The notes under the pieces were generated by a model. The model saw nothing but the letters and a program-made list of their open reading frames with translations. It did not search any database and had not been told where the DNA came from. A DNA stretch of 64,000 nucleotides from Pyrocephalus nanus (taxonomy: Eukaryota > Chordata > Aves > Passeriformes > Tyrannidae). This document shows, one piece after another, positions 47,701-52,900 of this stretch. Location: contig CM076263.1 of assembly GCA_038380795.1 (NCBI GenBank), positions 14,374,709 to 14,438,708 on the forward strand, read 5' to 3'. Position 1 is the first letter of the stretch, and each line of letters opens with the position of its first letter. Both the position numbers and the translations under genes were made by a program.

Positions 47701-47852
47701 TTCAGGGTGCAGCAGCAGAAGATGGACGCCTGAAGAGAGGGGATCAGATCATTGCTGTGAATGGGCAGAGTTTAGAAGGGGTGACTCATGAGGAAGCAGT
47801 TGCTATTCTGAAAAGGACAAAAGGAGCAGTCACTTTGACTGTATTGTCATGA
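2548..47852 (+). CDS. MPDZ: MPDZ (MUPP1) C-terminal part, 30 exons, joined CDS
   Basis: This is the 3' part of a multi-PDZ scaffold gene. Thirty exons join to 3795 nt, giving 1264 residues and a TGA stop, with no frame break and GT-AG at every intron. The product carries eight PDZ domains in the order and spacing of vertebrate MPDZ PDZ6-PDZ13. Approximate positions in the visible product are 180-262, 324-413, 541-622, 675-752, 820-902, 916-996, 1056-1140 and 1181-1263. It ends in TVLS, and human MPDZ ends almost identically. Human MPDZ is about 2070 residues, so roughly 800 residues (L27 and PDZ1-5) lie to the left of the window. The family protein sits at tight junctions, apical membranes and synapses, and each PDZ binds C-terminal peptides of receptors and junction proteins. 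The paralogue PATJ was considered, but the PDZ13 and linker sequences match MPDZ as I recall it. No database search was run. Confidence 0.96.
2707..5628. other. Intron, no further gene seen
   Basis: This is a 2.9-kb AT-rich intron. No exon-like open frame with splice sites, no CR1 end and no RNA gene was recognised. Confidence 0.7.
5629..5916 (+). CDS. MPDZ: MPDZ exon, long linker before PDZ6
   Basis: This is the largest exon in the window at 288 bp, phase 0 in and out (96 residues). The acceptor is ttaaacag and the donor AAG|gtaaag. The product is rich in Ser, Thr, Asn and Gln and looks disordered, including [15 protein letters not shown]. It continues the PDZ5-PDZ6 linker. Like the preceding exon it is phase-symmetric and could be a cassette. 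Confidence 0.88.
5917..6810. other. Intron, no further gene seen
   Basis: This 0.9-kb intron contains a slightly GC-richer patch around 6190-6320 with overlapping open frames on both strands. No domain or splice-site support was found for any of them. Confidence 0.65.
6811..6934 (+). CDS. MPDZ: MPDZ exon, start of PDZ6
   Basis: The exon is 124 bp, phase 0 in and phase 1 out. The acceptor is tgtgttag and the donor CTAG|gtaagt, where the final g is the first base of the next codon. It encodes the first beta strand of PDZ6 ([13 protein letters not shown]). The S-L-G at its end, completed by the next exon, opens the carboxylate-binding loop. Confidence 0.93.
6935..11047. other. Intron with a short tandem duplication
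   Basis: This is a 4.1-kb intron. It includes a GC-richer patch near 7560-7960 with frames open on both strands, none of which I recognise, and an exact 17-bp tandem duplication at 10393-10426. No exon or RNA gene was identified. Confidence 0.65.
10393..10426. repeat. Exact 17-bp tandem duplication
   Basis: The unit ttgtaaacatagagaac occurs twice back to back at 10393-10409 and 10410-10426. It is intronic and looks like a recent local duplication. Confidence 0.9.
11048..11246 (+). CDS. MPDZ: MPDZ exon, core of PDZ6
   Basis: The exon is 199 bp, phase 1 in and phase 2 out. The acceptor is cttatag and the donor ATAAA|gtaggt. Reading on past the donor meets TAG at once, which supports this splice position. 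It encodes most of PDZ6: the loop S-L-G-M, the conserved [19 protein letters not shown] segment and the alphaB helix ([10 protein letters not shown]). Confidence 0.95.
12099..12147. repeat. AT-only inverted and tandem repeat tract
   Basis: About 49 bp are composed only of A and T, except for the terminal G. ATTATTATATAATATTATT-type blocks repeat and pair with each other, so the tract could extrude a hairpin or be length-unstable. It lies in the 7.2-kb intron. Confidence 0.8.
14241..14352. repeat. TG/TA-rich simple repeat with T run
   Basis: Alternating TG, CA and TA tracts flank a run of T followed by an AATTAAAAAA segment. This is a low-complexity intronic sequence. Confidence 0.75.
17386..17434. 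repeat. Imperfect ~29-bp tandem duplication
   Basis: Two copies of a cagtcaggg...tgacagacag block sit about 29 bp apart (about 17386-17406 and 17415-17434) inside the 7.2-kb intron. Confidence 0.65.
18463..18567 (+). CDS. MPDZ: MPDZ exon, end of PDZ6
   Basis: The exon is 105 bp, phase 2 in and phase 2 out. The acceptor is ttattgcag and the donor CAG|gtgagt. The junction codon is AA+T (Asn), followed by [12 protein letters not shown]. This is the last beta strand of PDZ6 and the start of the PDZ6-PDZ7 linker. Confidence 0.92.
18568..19382. other. Intron, nothing recognised
   Basis: This 0.8-kb AT-rich intron contains no exon or repeat that I could recognise. Confidence 0.7.
19383..19475 (+). 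CDS. MPDZ: MPDZ exon, acidic PDZ6-PDZ7 linker
   Basis: The exon is 93 bp, phase 2 in and phase 2 out. The acceptor is ttcatcttcag and the donor AGAAA|gtaagt. It encodes the strongly acidic linker [20 protein letters not shown] followed by SNWNQPR, a segment I recognise from vertebrate MPDZ just before PDZ7. Confidence 0.94.
19476..19943. other. Short intron, nothing recognised
   Basis: This 0.47-kb intron contains no recognisable feature. Confidence 0.7.
19944..20121 (+). CDS. MPDZ: MPDZ exon, most of PDZ7
   Basis: The exon is 178 bp, phase 2 in and phase 0 out. The acceptor is cacaacag and the donor GAG|gtacca. It encodes [20 protein letters not shown], with the carboxylate loop S-L-G-I, then the long beta2-beta3 insert and the [18 protein letters not shown] segment. 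Confidence 0.96.
20122..22179. other. Intron, nothing recognised
   Basis: This 2.1-kb intron has open frames just downstream of the donor (to about 20172 on the + strand, and on the opposite strand). They are read-through or shadow frames of the PDZ7 exon. No separate gene was found. Confidence 0.7.
22180..22290 (+). CDS. MPDZ: MPDZ exon, end of PDZ7
   Basis: The exon is 111 bp, phase 0 in and out (37 residues). The acceptor is caattacag and the donor AGG|gtaagc. It encodes [20 protein letters not shown], with the alphaB-helix His that pairs with class I ligands, and the last strand VVFMVQSI. Confidence 0.95.
22447..22524 (+). other. Possible alternative last exon after PDZ7 (candidate)
   Basis: A good acceptor (pyrimidine-rich, ending catttag) at 22445-22446 is followed by 25 codons open in the phase left by the PDZ7 exon. 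The peptide begins [19 protein letters not shown], and TAA lies at 22522-22524. No GT donor lies between the acceptor and the stop, so if used it would have to be a terminal exon giving an MPDZ that stops after PDZ7. A variant AATATA about 190 bp downstream, followed by GT-rich sequence, could serve for polyadenylation. I do not recognise the peptide. It may simply be an intronic open frame. Confidence 0.25.
22818..22901 (+). CDS. MPDZ: MPDZ exon, PDZ7-PDZ8 linker
   Basis: The exon is 84 bp, phase 0 in and out (28 residues). The acceptor is gttccccag and the donor AAG|gtaaag. It encodes a Ser/Pro-rich linker ([16 protein letters not shown]). Its placement fits the MPDZ linker exon after PDZ7, although the sequence is divergent. 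Its symmetric phase suggests a possible cassette exon. Confidence 0.8.
22902..25333. other. Intron, nothing recognised
   Basis: This 2.4-kb AT-rich intron contains a 91-codon open frame (22985-23260) that is hydrophobic and AT-driven. It has no splice context or domain. Confidence 0.65.
25334..25411 (+). CDS. MPDZ: MPDZ exon, PDZ7-PDZ8 linker (STNPFADS)
   Basis: The exon is 78 bp, phase 0 in and out (26 residues). The acceptor is ttcccgcag. The donor AAG|gtggga is weaker than its neighbours. The peptide includes [10 protein letters not shown], which matches a block I recall from mammalian MPDZ between PDZ7 and PDZ8. Symmetric phase plus a weak donor make exon skipping plausible. Confidence 0.88.
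25412..29470. other. Intron with G/T-rich low-complexity tract
   Basis: This 4.1-kb intron contains a G/T-only-like tract at 25951-26065. A 114-codon open frame at 26669-27013 has no recognisable domain. Nothing else was identified. Confidence 0.65.
25951..26065 (+). repeat. G/T-rich low-complexity tract
   Basis: Tracts of GTT, GGTT and GGTTT repeats run for about 115 bp on the MPDZ coding strand, including GGTTGGTTGG. The strand asymmetry is strong: G and T on +, C and A on -. Confidence 0.85.
29471..29627 (+). CDS. MPDZ: MPDZ exon, linker leading into PDZ8
   Basis: The exon is 157 bp, phase 0 in and phase 1 out. The acceptor is ttctccacag and the donor TGGA|gtaagt. It encodes a Pro-rich stretch ([13 protein letters not shown]) and an acidic end, [10 protein letters not shown], as in mammalian MPDZ upstream of PDZ8. 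Confidence 0.94.
29628..30224. other. Short intron, nothing recognised
   Basis: This 0.6-kb intron has a pyrimidine-rich 3' end (acttttacatttag). Nothing else was recognised. Confidence 0.7.
30225..30421 (+). CDS. MPDZ: MPDZ exon, most of PDZ8
   Basis: The exon is 197 bp, phase 1 in and phase 0 out. The acceptor is tacatttag and the donor GAG|gtgagt. It encodes the pre-domain helix ([18 protein letters not shown]), the loop G-L-G-L-S-L, and [18 protein letters not shown]. This is PDZ8. Confidence 0.96.
30422..31432. other. Intron inside PDZ8, nothing recognised
   Basis: This 1.0-kb intron carries a 129-codon open frame on the - strand (30463-30852). It has no start context, domain or splice support, and I treat it as chance. 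Confidence 0.7.
31433..31524 (+). CDS. MPDZ: MPDZ exon, end of PDZ8
   Basis: The exon is 92 bp, phase 0 in and phase 2 out. The acceptor is cctttctttag and the donor CAG|gtaagt. It encodes [20 protein letters not shown] with the alphaB His, and the last strand KVKVIFIR. Confidence 0.95.
31591..31615. repeat. (GTTT)n microsatellite
   Basis: About six GTTT units lie in the short intron just after the PDZ8 exon, 65 bp downstream of the donor. Confidence 0.9.
31809..31899 (+). CDS. MPDZ: MPDZ exon, PDZ8-PDZ9 linker
   Basis: The exon is 91 bp, phase 2 in and phase 0 out. The acceptor is tctgttgcag and the donor GAG|gtaaag. It encodes [12 protein letters not shown], a well conserved MPDZ stretch, followed by a Ser/Thr/Gln-rich linker. 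Confidence 0.94.
31900..32255. other. Short intron, nothing recognised
   Basis: This 0.36-kb intron has a T-rich 3' end and no other feature. Confidence 0.7.
32256..32336 (+). CDS. MPDZ: MPDZ exon, linker and first strand of PDZ9
   Basis: The exon is 81 bp, phase 0 in and out (27 residues). The acceptor is ttttcttttag and the donor AAG|gtatgt. It encodes a Ser-rich linker and then NIQYVELPK, the first beta strand of PDZ9. Confidence 0.93.
32337..32915. other. Short intron, nothing recognised
   Basis: This 0.58-kb intron contains no recognisable feature. Confidence 0.7.
32916..33008 (+). CDS. MPDZ: MPDZ exon, PDZ9 binding loop
   Basis: The exon is 93 bp, phase 0 in and out (31 residues). 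The acceptor is ttgccctag and the donor AAG|gtatga. It encodes [20 protein letters not shown], whose loop reads G-F-G-I, then LTDHGAAAK. The 92-bp intron that follows is the shortest in the window. Confidence 0.95.
33101..33175 (+). CDS. MPDZ: MPDZ exon, PDZ9 core with weak donor
   Basis: The exon is 75 bp, phase 0 in and out (25 residues). The acceptor is ttttttccag. It encodes [20 protein letters not shown] and then YPVEK. The donor is AAAAG|gtgctt, with only the first four intron bases near consensus. It is chosen because the next exon begins with the matching alphaB helix (FISLLKTSK). Confidence 0.93.
33176..34528. other. Intron inside PDZ9, nothing recognised
   Basis: This 1.35-kb intron ends in a strong pyrimidine tract (cttttcttttttcgttcag). 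No exon or repeat was recognised. Confidence 0.7.
34529..34706 (+). CDS. MPDZ: MPDZ exon, end of PDZ9 and linker
   Basis: The exon is 178 bp, phase 0 in and phase 1 out. The acceptor is tcgttcag and the donor AAAA|gtaatg. It encodes [17 protein letters not shown], the last helix and strand of PDZ9, then a Pro/Ala/Ser-rich linker ending SSPEPEAVK. Confidence 0.95.
34707..35478. other. Short intron, nothing recognised
   Basis: This 0.77-kb intron contains no recognisable feature. Confidence 0.7.
35479..35624 (+). CDS. MPDZ: MPDZ exon, start of PDZ10 with weak donor
   Basis: The exon is 146 bp, phase 1 in and phase 0 out. The acceptor is ttgttttag. It encodes a conserved pre-domain segment ([20 protein letters not shown]) and the loop [12 protein letters not shown]. 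The donor is GCTG|gttggt, which is non-standard at +3, but the protein then continues directly into [12 protein letters not shown] of the next exon. Confidence 0.95.
35625..36013. other. Short AT-rich intron with long pyrimidine tract
   Basis: This 0.39-kb intron is very AT-rich, with TTGATAAATTA-like repeats around 35883-35925. It ends in an almost unbroken T tract of about 25 bases before the cacag acceptor. Confidence 0.75.
36014..36097 (+). CDS. MPDZ: MPDZ exon, middle of PDZ10
   Basis: The exon is 84 bp, phase 0 in and out (28 residues). The acceptor is tgtccacag and the donor GAG|gtatgg. It encodes [20 protein letters not shown] and WAGDQILE, typical of the beta3-beta4 region of PDZ10. 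Confidence 0.96.
36120..37156 (-). mobile_element. Solo LTR of an avian endogenous retrovirus, antisense to MPDZ
   Basis: About 1.04 kb, much richer in G+C than its surroundings, begins with TG and ends with CA on the + strand. Inside are repeated 'ttcttcatgaacttct' and 'ctgctccagtgtggg'-type blocks that I recognise from LTRs common in bird genomes. A TATTTAA box (complement of 36971-36977) and an AATAAA (complement of 36282-36287), both on the - strand, suggest that the LTR is transcribed right to left. The 5-bp flanks (gtggc and gccgc) match only partly, so a target duplication is not secure. No gag, pol or env coding sequence is present. The exact family cannot be named without a repeat library. 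Confidence 0.85.
37239..37432 (+). CDS. MPDZ: MPDZ exon, end of PDZ10 and start of PDZ11
   Basis: The exon is 194 bp, phase 0 in and phase 2 out. The acceptor is ttcactgcag and the donor AAAAG|gtaagt. It encodes [20 protein letters not shown] with the alphaB His of PDZ10 and the strand [11 protein letters not shown] linker of about 12 residues follows, then [20 protein letters not shown], the first strands and loop of PDZ11. PDZ10 and PDZ11 are therefore almost contiguous, as in the mammalian protein. Confidence 0.97.
37671..37818 (+). CDS. MPDZ: MPDZ exon, core of PDZ11
   Basis: The exon is 148 bp, phase 2 in and phase 0 out. The acceptor is gtatttgcag and the donor AAG|gtattg. It encodes [39 protein letters not shown] and the alphaB helix [10 protein letters not shown]. 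Confidence 0.97.
37819..41222. other. Intron with a CR1 insertion
   Basis: This 3.4-kb intron lies within PDZ11. It holds the CR1 fragment at 38209-38501. The rest is AT-rich with nothing recognised. Confidence 0.7.
38209..38501 (+). mobile_element. CR1 LINE 3' fragment
   Basis: About 290 bp match the 3' end of avian CR1. Landmarks are agggcctgtagtgataggac near the start, gttgcccagagaagctgtgg, atgccccatccctggaagtg, and the terminal ATTCTATGA-type repeats (attctatgattctacag, ttctatgatt). It is 5'-truncated, as usual for CR1, and in the same orientation as MPDZ. Confidence 0.93.
41223..41309 (+). CDS. MPDZ: MPDZ exon, last strand of PDZ11
   Basis: The exon is 87 bp, phase 0 in and out (29 residues). 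The acceptor is ggttctttag and the donor CAG|gtatgt. It encodes [20 protein letters not shown], closing PDZ11, then ERRTSQSSQ, the start of the PDZ11-PDZ12 linker. Confidence 0.96.
41914..41950. repeat. 14-bp block repeated at 23-bp spacing
   Basis: The block tcaagtactgaaga occurs at 41914-41927 and again at 41937-41950, just before the 9-bp array. Confidence 0.85.
41975..42010 (+). repeat. Four tandem copies of 9-bp unit gtaagcagg
   Basis: Four exact copies occupy 41975-41983, 41984-41992, 41993-42001 and 42002-42010. Each internal junction reads AGG|GTAAGC, close to a 5' splice-site consensus, and each unit also contains CAG|G. The array is intronic and on the MPDZ sense strand. Confidence 0.93.
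42614..42710 (+). CDS. MPDZ: MPDZ exon, PDZ11-PDZ12 linker
   Basis: The exon is 97 bp, phase 0 in and phase 1 out. The acceptor is ctgtgtttag and the donor CACCA|gtaagt. It encodes a Ser-rich disordered linker ([19 protein letters not shown]) ending GLKKST, matching the SEGSLSSFTFP-type linker of mammalian MPDZ. Confidence 0.94.
42711..43390. other. Intron, nothing recognised
   Basis: This 0.68-kb AT-rich intron begins with an 8-G run just after the donor (about 42721-42730). Nothing else was recognised. Confidence 0.7.
43391..43434 (+). CDS. MPDZ: MPDZ micro-exon, first strand of PDZ12, NAGNAG acceptor
   Basis: At 44 bp this is the smallest exon here, phase 1 in and phase 0 out. The donor is AAAG|gtaagt. 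The acceptor region reads acagcag, so splicing may occur at 43391 or 3 nt later at 43394. Both keep frame and differ by one Ala. It encodes [14 protein letters not shown], the first strand of PDZ12. Confidence 0.93.
43435..44474. other. Intron, nothing recognised
   Basis: This 1.0-kb intron within PDZ12 contains no recognisable feature. Confidence 0.7.
44475..44597 (+). CDS. MPDZ: MPDZ exon, PDZ12 binding loop and core
   Basis: The exon is 123 bp, phase 0 in and out (41 residues). The acceptor is actataatag and the donor AGA|gtaagt. It encodes [20 protein letters not shown], with the carboxylate loop S-L-G-V, and [20 protein letters not shown]. Confidence 0.97.
44598..45493. other. Intron, nothing recognised
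   Basis: This 0.9-kb intron contains no recognisable feature. Confidence 0.7.
45494..45598 (+). CDS. MPDZ: MPDZ exon, PDZ12 alphaB helix region
   Basis: The exon is 105 bp, phase 0 in and out (35 residues). The acceptor is tcttctgtag and the donor CAG|gtaaaa. It encodes [20 protein letters not shown] with the class I His, then [15 protein letters not shown]. Confidence 0.97.
45716..45828 (+). CDS. MPDZ: MPDZ exon, PDZ12-PDZ13 linker
   Basis: The exon is 113 bp, phase 0 in and phase 2 out. The acceptor is tgttcctag and the donor TTAGG|gtcagt. It encodes [20 protein letters not shown] and [17 protein letters not shown], matching the linker before the final PDZ domain of MPDZ. Confidence 0.96.
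45829..46809. other. Intron, nothing recognised
   Basis: This 1.0-kb intron includes a T run of 16-17 bases near 46021. Nothing else was recognised. Confidence 0.7.
46810..46933 (+). CDS. MPDZ: MPDZ exon, first half of PDZ13
   Basis: The exon is 124 bp, phase 2 in and phase 0 out. The acceptor is ctttccttag and the donor AAG|gtaggt. It encodes [20 protein letters not shown], with the canonical G-L-G-F loop, and [19 protein letters not shown]. This block is nearly invariant in MPDZ and identifies the gene. Confidence 0.98.
46934..47705. other. Last coding intron, nothing recognised
   Basis: This 0.77-kb intron contains no recognisable feature. Confidence 0.7.
47706..47852 (+). CDS. MPDZ: MPDZ terminal coding exon, end of PDZ13
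   Basis: The coding part is 147 bp, phase 0 in, and ends in TGA at 47850-47852. The acceptor is tcatttcag. It encodes [40 protein letters not shown] and the last strand AVTLTVLS. The protein ends directly with the final PDZ strand and has no C-terminal tail, as in mammalian MPDZ. Confidence 0.98.
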   Translation, partial: GAAAEDGRLKRGDQIIAVNGQSLEGVTHEEAVAILKRTKGAVTLTVLS

Positions 47853-48276
47853 ACTGGCGGCCTGAAGTGTTAGGGTCAATAAGACTGTATTATTTACTTT
47901 CCACATAGTAAAGAGAATGGAAGTGTTTGTGTAGTCTTCTTGCTTTTCCAGATTCACAGGACTGGGTTACAACACTGAGGAAAACCAACATTTAACCATA
48001 TTTCTGTATGCAATAGAAGTGTTTCTCTTACTGTCAAGTCACTGGGATGAAGTTACGTCAGCTATGGAAAGAGATGGATATTTTCATATTAGTACATCAG
48101 CTGGGAAGAAAAGAAAAAAAGAGTGTTTGCATTAATAACCACACAACAAAACTGAAATGTTTTGCTAAGAAACTTTGGATATTTGAATTACGCTGCAAAA
48201 ATTACAAATTCCCTAAGTCAGCACGGGTAGCAGTAGTTAGAAAACAGGAATAAGGTTACTGAAAAAAGGAAGGAGT

Positions 48277-48282
48277 AATAAA
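48277..48282 (+). terminator. MPDZ: Proximal polyadenylation signal AATAAA
   Basis: An exact AATAAA about 425 bp after the stop is followed by a G-rich stretch (acttgggggttag). Use here would exclude the CR1 tail and the GU-rich elements from the mRNA. Confidence 0.4.
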
Positions 48283-48355
48283 ATAGAGACTTGGGGGTTA
48301 GAAGGAAAAAAGTATGTAAACTGGAGGCCGATGATTAATGGACTTAGATGGCTAT

Positions 48356-48405
48356 TTGTAACTAGATGATCTTTAAGGTCCTTTCCAACCCAAATCATTC
48401 TATGA
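48356..48405 (+). mobile_element. CR1 LINE 3' tail in the 3' UTR
   Basis: About 50 bp read gtaactagatgatctttaag and then gtcctttccaacccaaatc and attctatga, the extreme 3' end of avian CR1. It is a heavily 5'-truncated copy in the sense orientation. Confidence 0.9.
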
Positions 48406-48527
48406 CAAAGTAGAAGGGGCTAGGTGGGTACTTGGATGGGTTAGTTTGATTGTCTGTTTATGTGTTTAAATTTCCTAAGTCAGGTTGTATCCCAAAAAAA
48501 GAGAAAACTGTGTTTCATTTTGGCTTA

Positions 48528-48645
48528 GGTTTGAGGGGTTTGGTTTTTGTTTTGATGTTTGTATGTTTGTTTGTTTGTTTTATTGCTTTGTTTGTTTGTT
48601 AGTTTGGGTTTGGGGTTTTGTTTATGTGTTTTTTGGGAGAGGATT
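48528..48645 (+). repeat. GTTT-rich tract with GU-rich element motifs
   Basis: GTTT repeats interspersed with GGTTT run for about 115 bp. The exact 11-mer TGTTTGTTTGT occurs at 48564-48574, 48568-48578 and 48589-48599. This 11-mer is the published GU-rich element bound by CELF1 in mRNA 3' UTRs. Whether the tract is within the mature mRNA depends on the polyadenylation site used. Confidence 0.75.
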
Positions 48646-49972
48646 GAGGCAGAGTGTTGTGTGTTTGTTTCAGAAGGAGAGGACTTGTGCTCAGGGCCAA
48701 AAAATTCAATGCTAGTGGAAACTGTTCCTGGTGAATGAGAATGCCCAGCAACTGCAGTATTAGAAGAACTAGACTTTTATGATAATAGTATTTTCTAGTC
48801 TATATGGATGTGAAAACAACCTTCCCAATATGAAATATTAGCAAAGGTTGTTCTCTTCCAACATGCAAGACTAACTGCAGGCTCAGTGCAGACATTTCTT
48901 CAAGCTGCATGAATCAGAGCTGTGAACAGACTGCTCAGAGCAGTTTACTTAGCTGCCGACAGATGTCTGGATATTTTCTAGGCCAGTGTGGAAGAAGCTG
49001 ATGTTACAGTGTTGCTGCCATTACCAATAGCAGCAAAGGGAGAGTCCTCCTTGAACTGAGGAGACATAAAACCAGGAGTAATGGCTTGAGGATGGGTAAA
49101 GGCCTGAAAATTCCTCCCAGTGGAGGTGAGTAGTAAGATATCAGTGAAGGTCTGCATCAGTAATAAGCAGAAGAGATTTGAGGGCCACAACTATTTTTAT
49201 GGGGATATTGATTTTAAAGGCACAAATGCAATATGTGTCTAGTAAGTACAATGCAACCATGGAGCTGTTCTTTGTTCAGCAGTGTGGTCAGTAAATGTAT
49301 CACTTTTTCTTCACTAAAACTTTATGTAAAAATAGCACTCAATGAAGCTCTTAGCTGATTGTAGCCTGCCTGCCTTTGCCTGCCTTGCTCCTAGGAATCT
49401 CAGAGGTAAAGCACTCTTTGCCCATGACTTCTTTTCCTGCAGAAAAATTTCACTAAGTCTTTTGAGGGAGAAAGATACCTAGCTAACTAGTATGCTAATT
49501 AGCAGAAAGATCCCTTGTGTTAATTAGCCAAAAAAATGTAGCAAGAGGGGCCACCATGTCAGTTGTCATTTAAGAGAAATCCAAACTGAAATGCAGGCAA
49601 TGCTCAGGCCATCATTATGGGAGAATACAAAAGACATAGCATTTGTTTAAGTGGGGTCACAAATGCAGTATTAGAAGTGTCTGTCAAATAGTATTAACAT
49701 ATTGATAGCTACGTGTAAGTGAATTAACAAAAAATCCACCCCTTTTTAACTGCTCTAGAAGTTACACTGTGGTAGGCTAAGATGGAAGAAACCAGATGGT
49801 ACCATTACTGGATGCTGCTGTTATTGAATTGCTCTTTTATACTTATTTCTTGCTTAGTGTGAGAATTGCCTACATTAGAATATGTAAAGTCACTTTAAAT
49901 AGTATCTATATTTGTAACAGAAGTAGTTTACAGCTATTTTGTTACTGCTTTTGTGTCACAATGTGGGATTTA

Positions 49973-49982
49973 AATAAATAAA
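49973..49982 (+). terminator. MPDZ: Distal overlapping AATAAA polyadenylation signals
   Basis: Two overlapping AATAAA hexamers lie at 49973-49978 and 49977-49982. About 35-40 bp downstream a GT-rich element (gttgcaggtgtgttcctg) follows, the usual arrangement for cleavage near 49995-50005. This is the best candidate for the main MPDZ transcript end. Confidence 0.6.
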
Positions 49983-52900
49983 TTCCAAACTGTCATGATA
50001 AAGAAGTAAAGTTGCAGGTGTGTTCCTGATTGCTTTACAGTGGCGTGCTTGCATTGTTCGCTCTGTTGCAATAGATGAATTCAAAATAATTTAGTAGTTT
50101 AAAAAAAAAGACATTACTCTTATGTGAACCTTAAATTGGTTTATTGTTTATTTTTTTTAAAGATTTTATCTTCACTTACAAACTCTTTGCAAATGCATGG
50201 AACTATGAAGCTGTCTTGCTTTTTTGTACCAGAGAGCACCAATCATTGTTCGGTCTGTTTAGAAAGCATTTCTTCAGGTGTGGGACTTGCCATGAGGGAT
50301 CAACAGCGAGCCATGGAGCTTGGGACTCAGAGAACAGGGTCTCCCAAAAGCCTCACGCCCATTTTCTGTTCAGATATCCATCCATTCTTTTAACTTTGCT
50401 TACCTCTCAGCTATTCAGTGTTGAGGAATAATTAGAGTGGTGTAAATGAAAAGGTTTTTAATCTTAGATTGTAGATACCTACTCACTCTTGACAGTGAGC
50501 AGGTATCACTGGCATGGCTGCTTTTCTGTTCATTCTTCTGTTGTGTTTTATTTCTGGGTTAGCTTTTTGGAAGCAATGGTATTGGTGAATCTCAGCTAGG
50601 AGAGTGGGTGGAATTTAGCAACTATTGATGATACCCTTCCCTTCACTTTATCAATAAAAGAAGCTGTATATTCTGAAGGCTTAGATGAAGAAAAAACATC
50701 TTTGTTGTTAAGTGTCAAGAAGATGACACTTTTTACTGACAGAGACTTGTAAGTACTGTGGAGGAACTTTTTTCAGTAGTGTTTTGCAAAGAAAGCTTTA
50801 ACTCAAAATGGGAGTGACATTGGAAAGGGGCTGGTATTAGACTACTACACACACTTTCTCTTGCTTTTTAAAAACCAATTCTTTGAAGCATCTAAAATAT
50901 TCATGTGTAGAGAGCACTTCTGTCTCAGGCACCCTTGAAACTAGTAAGAATAGATTAAAATTTTTGTTTCTTTAAAACAGTGACCAGCGTTATTCTTAAC
51001 ATATTCAACACCTGCAGTGTGGCTATTTCTTTTCTGGATTGGAGATCATGCATCTTCCTCACCACATGTCTAGATCTTGATTATAATGCAGTTTAGTTCA
51101 GTGCTGCAAGGTAATGCATTGGCTAGTGAAGATGTGCCACCAATACTCATGGAAATGGTAACAATGACAGGTTAAACAGATTCATTTCAGGCACTTGAGA
51201 AGAATTTACCTAATGGAAGATGATGCTGAAGTAGATAAAGTTTCCAATCTTTTGGCTATGTTTTCATTGTTCTTTTTACTCCCAGTGAAGATGATTGTTT
51301 GAAATTAGTAGAAAAAAAATACTCCCTCTCTTACTTCAGGAGAAAGGAGAGTGATTTCTGGTAAACTACGAATTGTAAAAGCTATATACGTCTGAGTTGA
51401 AGGTAACAGAATTTTCCAAATTAAATTATTAATTTTTAACTCAAGATTTTTTGTTAAGTTGCAACAGCAAGTTGTTTTTAGAAACTGAACTAACCAGGTT
51501 TTAACTTACTCTTTCTTATCAAACTACTTTCTGGTCAGTCCCATTTTTTTTTTCGATCTTCACATAGGTAGTTTAAGTATGTAATTTTTTTTAATTACTT
51601 CAAGGGACTGTTTGAATCACATTAAAAATACCTAAAACATATCTGTTTTCTTAGCTGTGAGTACTACATTGGATTTTTTAAGTGCTAGCAGTTAGATGTC
51701 CAGTTAATCCTTAGAGAGACAAGTGAAAGGTTTTTGTTTCAGATGGGAGGCTTTGAATTTGTTGGCACTTCTTAATGTTTTCTGTTGTTTCAGTGTTTGG
51801 CAGTTTATTAAGATTACACCATGCTAAGTGAATTTCCTTTAATTAAGACTACACTCTGACTGACAAAGGTAGAGGTTATAGCTAAAAGGGGAGTGAATGT
51901 TCCTTGAATATTTCTGTGGGATATGGGATACCTTTTTGAGACATTCAGCAATGGTGAACAACAGAGTGTCATTTTGGTGTGATTTCATAACTTTTTGTGT
52001 ATGCTCCTCACGGAAGAGTGCATGATATCAGGGCTCAGAGGACTGAGAACACAGGGTACATTTTCAGGATGCCTTACCAGGTTTCCTCTACTGAACATGA
52101 GTTAAAGGAGTTTATTGTTGAGCATCTCACACAGTCACTTAGGATGAGGCACATTAAAGATTCTTGTGGGCTGTAACTTTCAAGTACCTTCTCATCACGG
52201 GGTGCCAAAGCCTACACTGTGTCCAACACTTTGGGGTTTTACATTATTGGGGATCTTAGAAAAAGCAGTGGAAGCATCATCTTCGGTAGTTAGTTAGTAG
52301 GAAATGAGTTATTCTCTGTTTTGGGAGAATATTTATCTGAAACTGTCAAAAACATGCAGTTTGTTTTGGCTTGAAAAATTTTCTTCATTACTAAGTGTTA
52401 AATATAAACATGTCTGTTGGGAGTAGAAAGGCCAGTATTGCAGACAACTTACATATGTGTATGTGTCAATACAACCCTAATGATTAAGGTATTGGATTTT
52501 TACTGGATTTACTGTTTGTGACAGAAACCACTGAGGACTACTGATAGTAAAGGTTGTCATATGGGAAAAGCATTAATCTTTGTTACTGTCACCAAGTCCA
52601 GAAGAAGGGTAAAAGTAATAGTATACATATTTTTGTCTTTTTTTTTTTTTTCTTGTTTGTTTGTTTATAAGTCCACACAAACTCTTTTTCCCAGATTTTA
52701 TATTTTTTTTCCAAGTGTAAAGTTCCTGTGAAGGGCTAATAAGATGTTATTCTTATGATACTCTTGGAATGAAAAAAATAGAAATTCAGTCATTGTTTCG
52801 GATACATATTTTTATTTGGTTTTGATGAATATATACAAATAAAGGTAGTGAAGCTAAAAGTCACTCTCAATGTTACAATTCTCTTGGGGAATCCGAGCCA

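Larger units (their letters stand above)
47853..50005 (+). other. MPDZ: Probable MPDZ 3' UTR
   Basis: The stretch after the stop codon runs to a strong polyadenylation context at about 50.0 kb. It holds an early AATAAA, a CR1 tail, GU-rich repeats and late overlapping AATAAA signals. The length of about 2.1 kb is inferred, because transcript ends cannot be read from genomic sequence. No coding frame with a domain is present. Confidence 0.55.
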
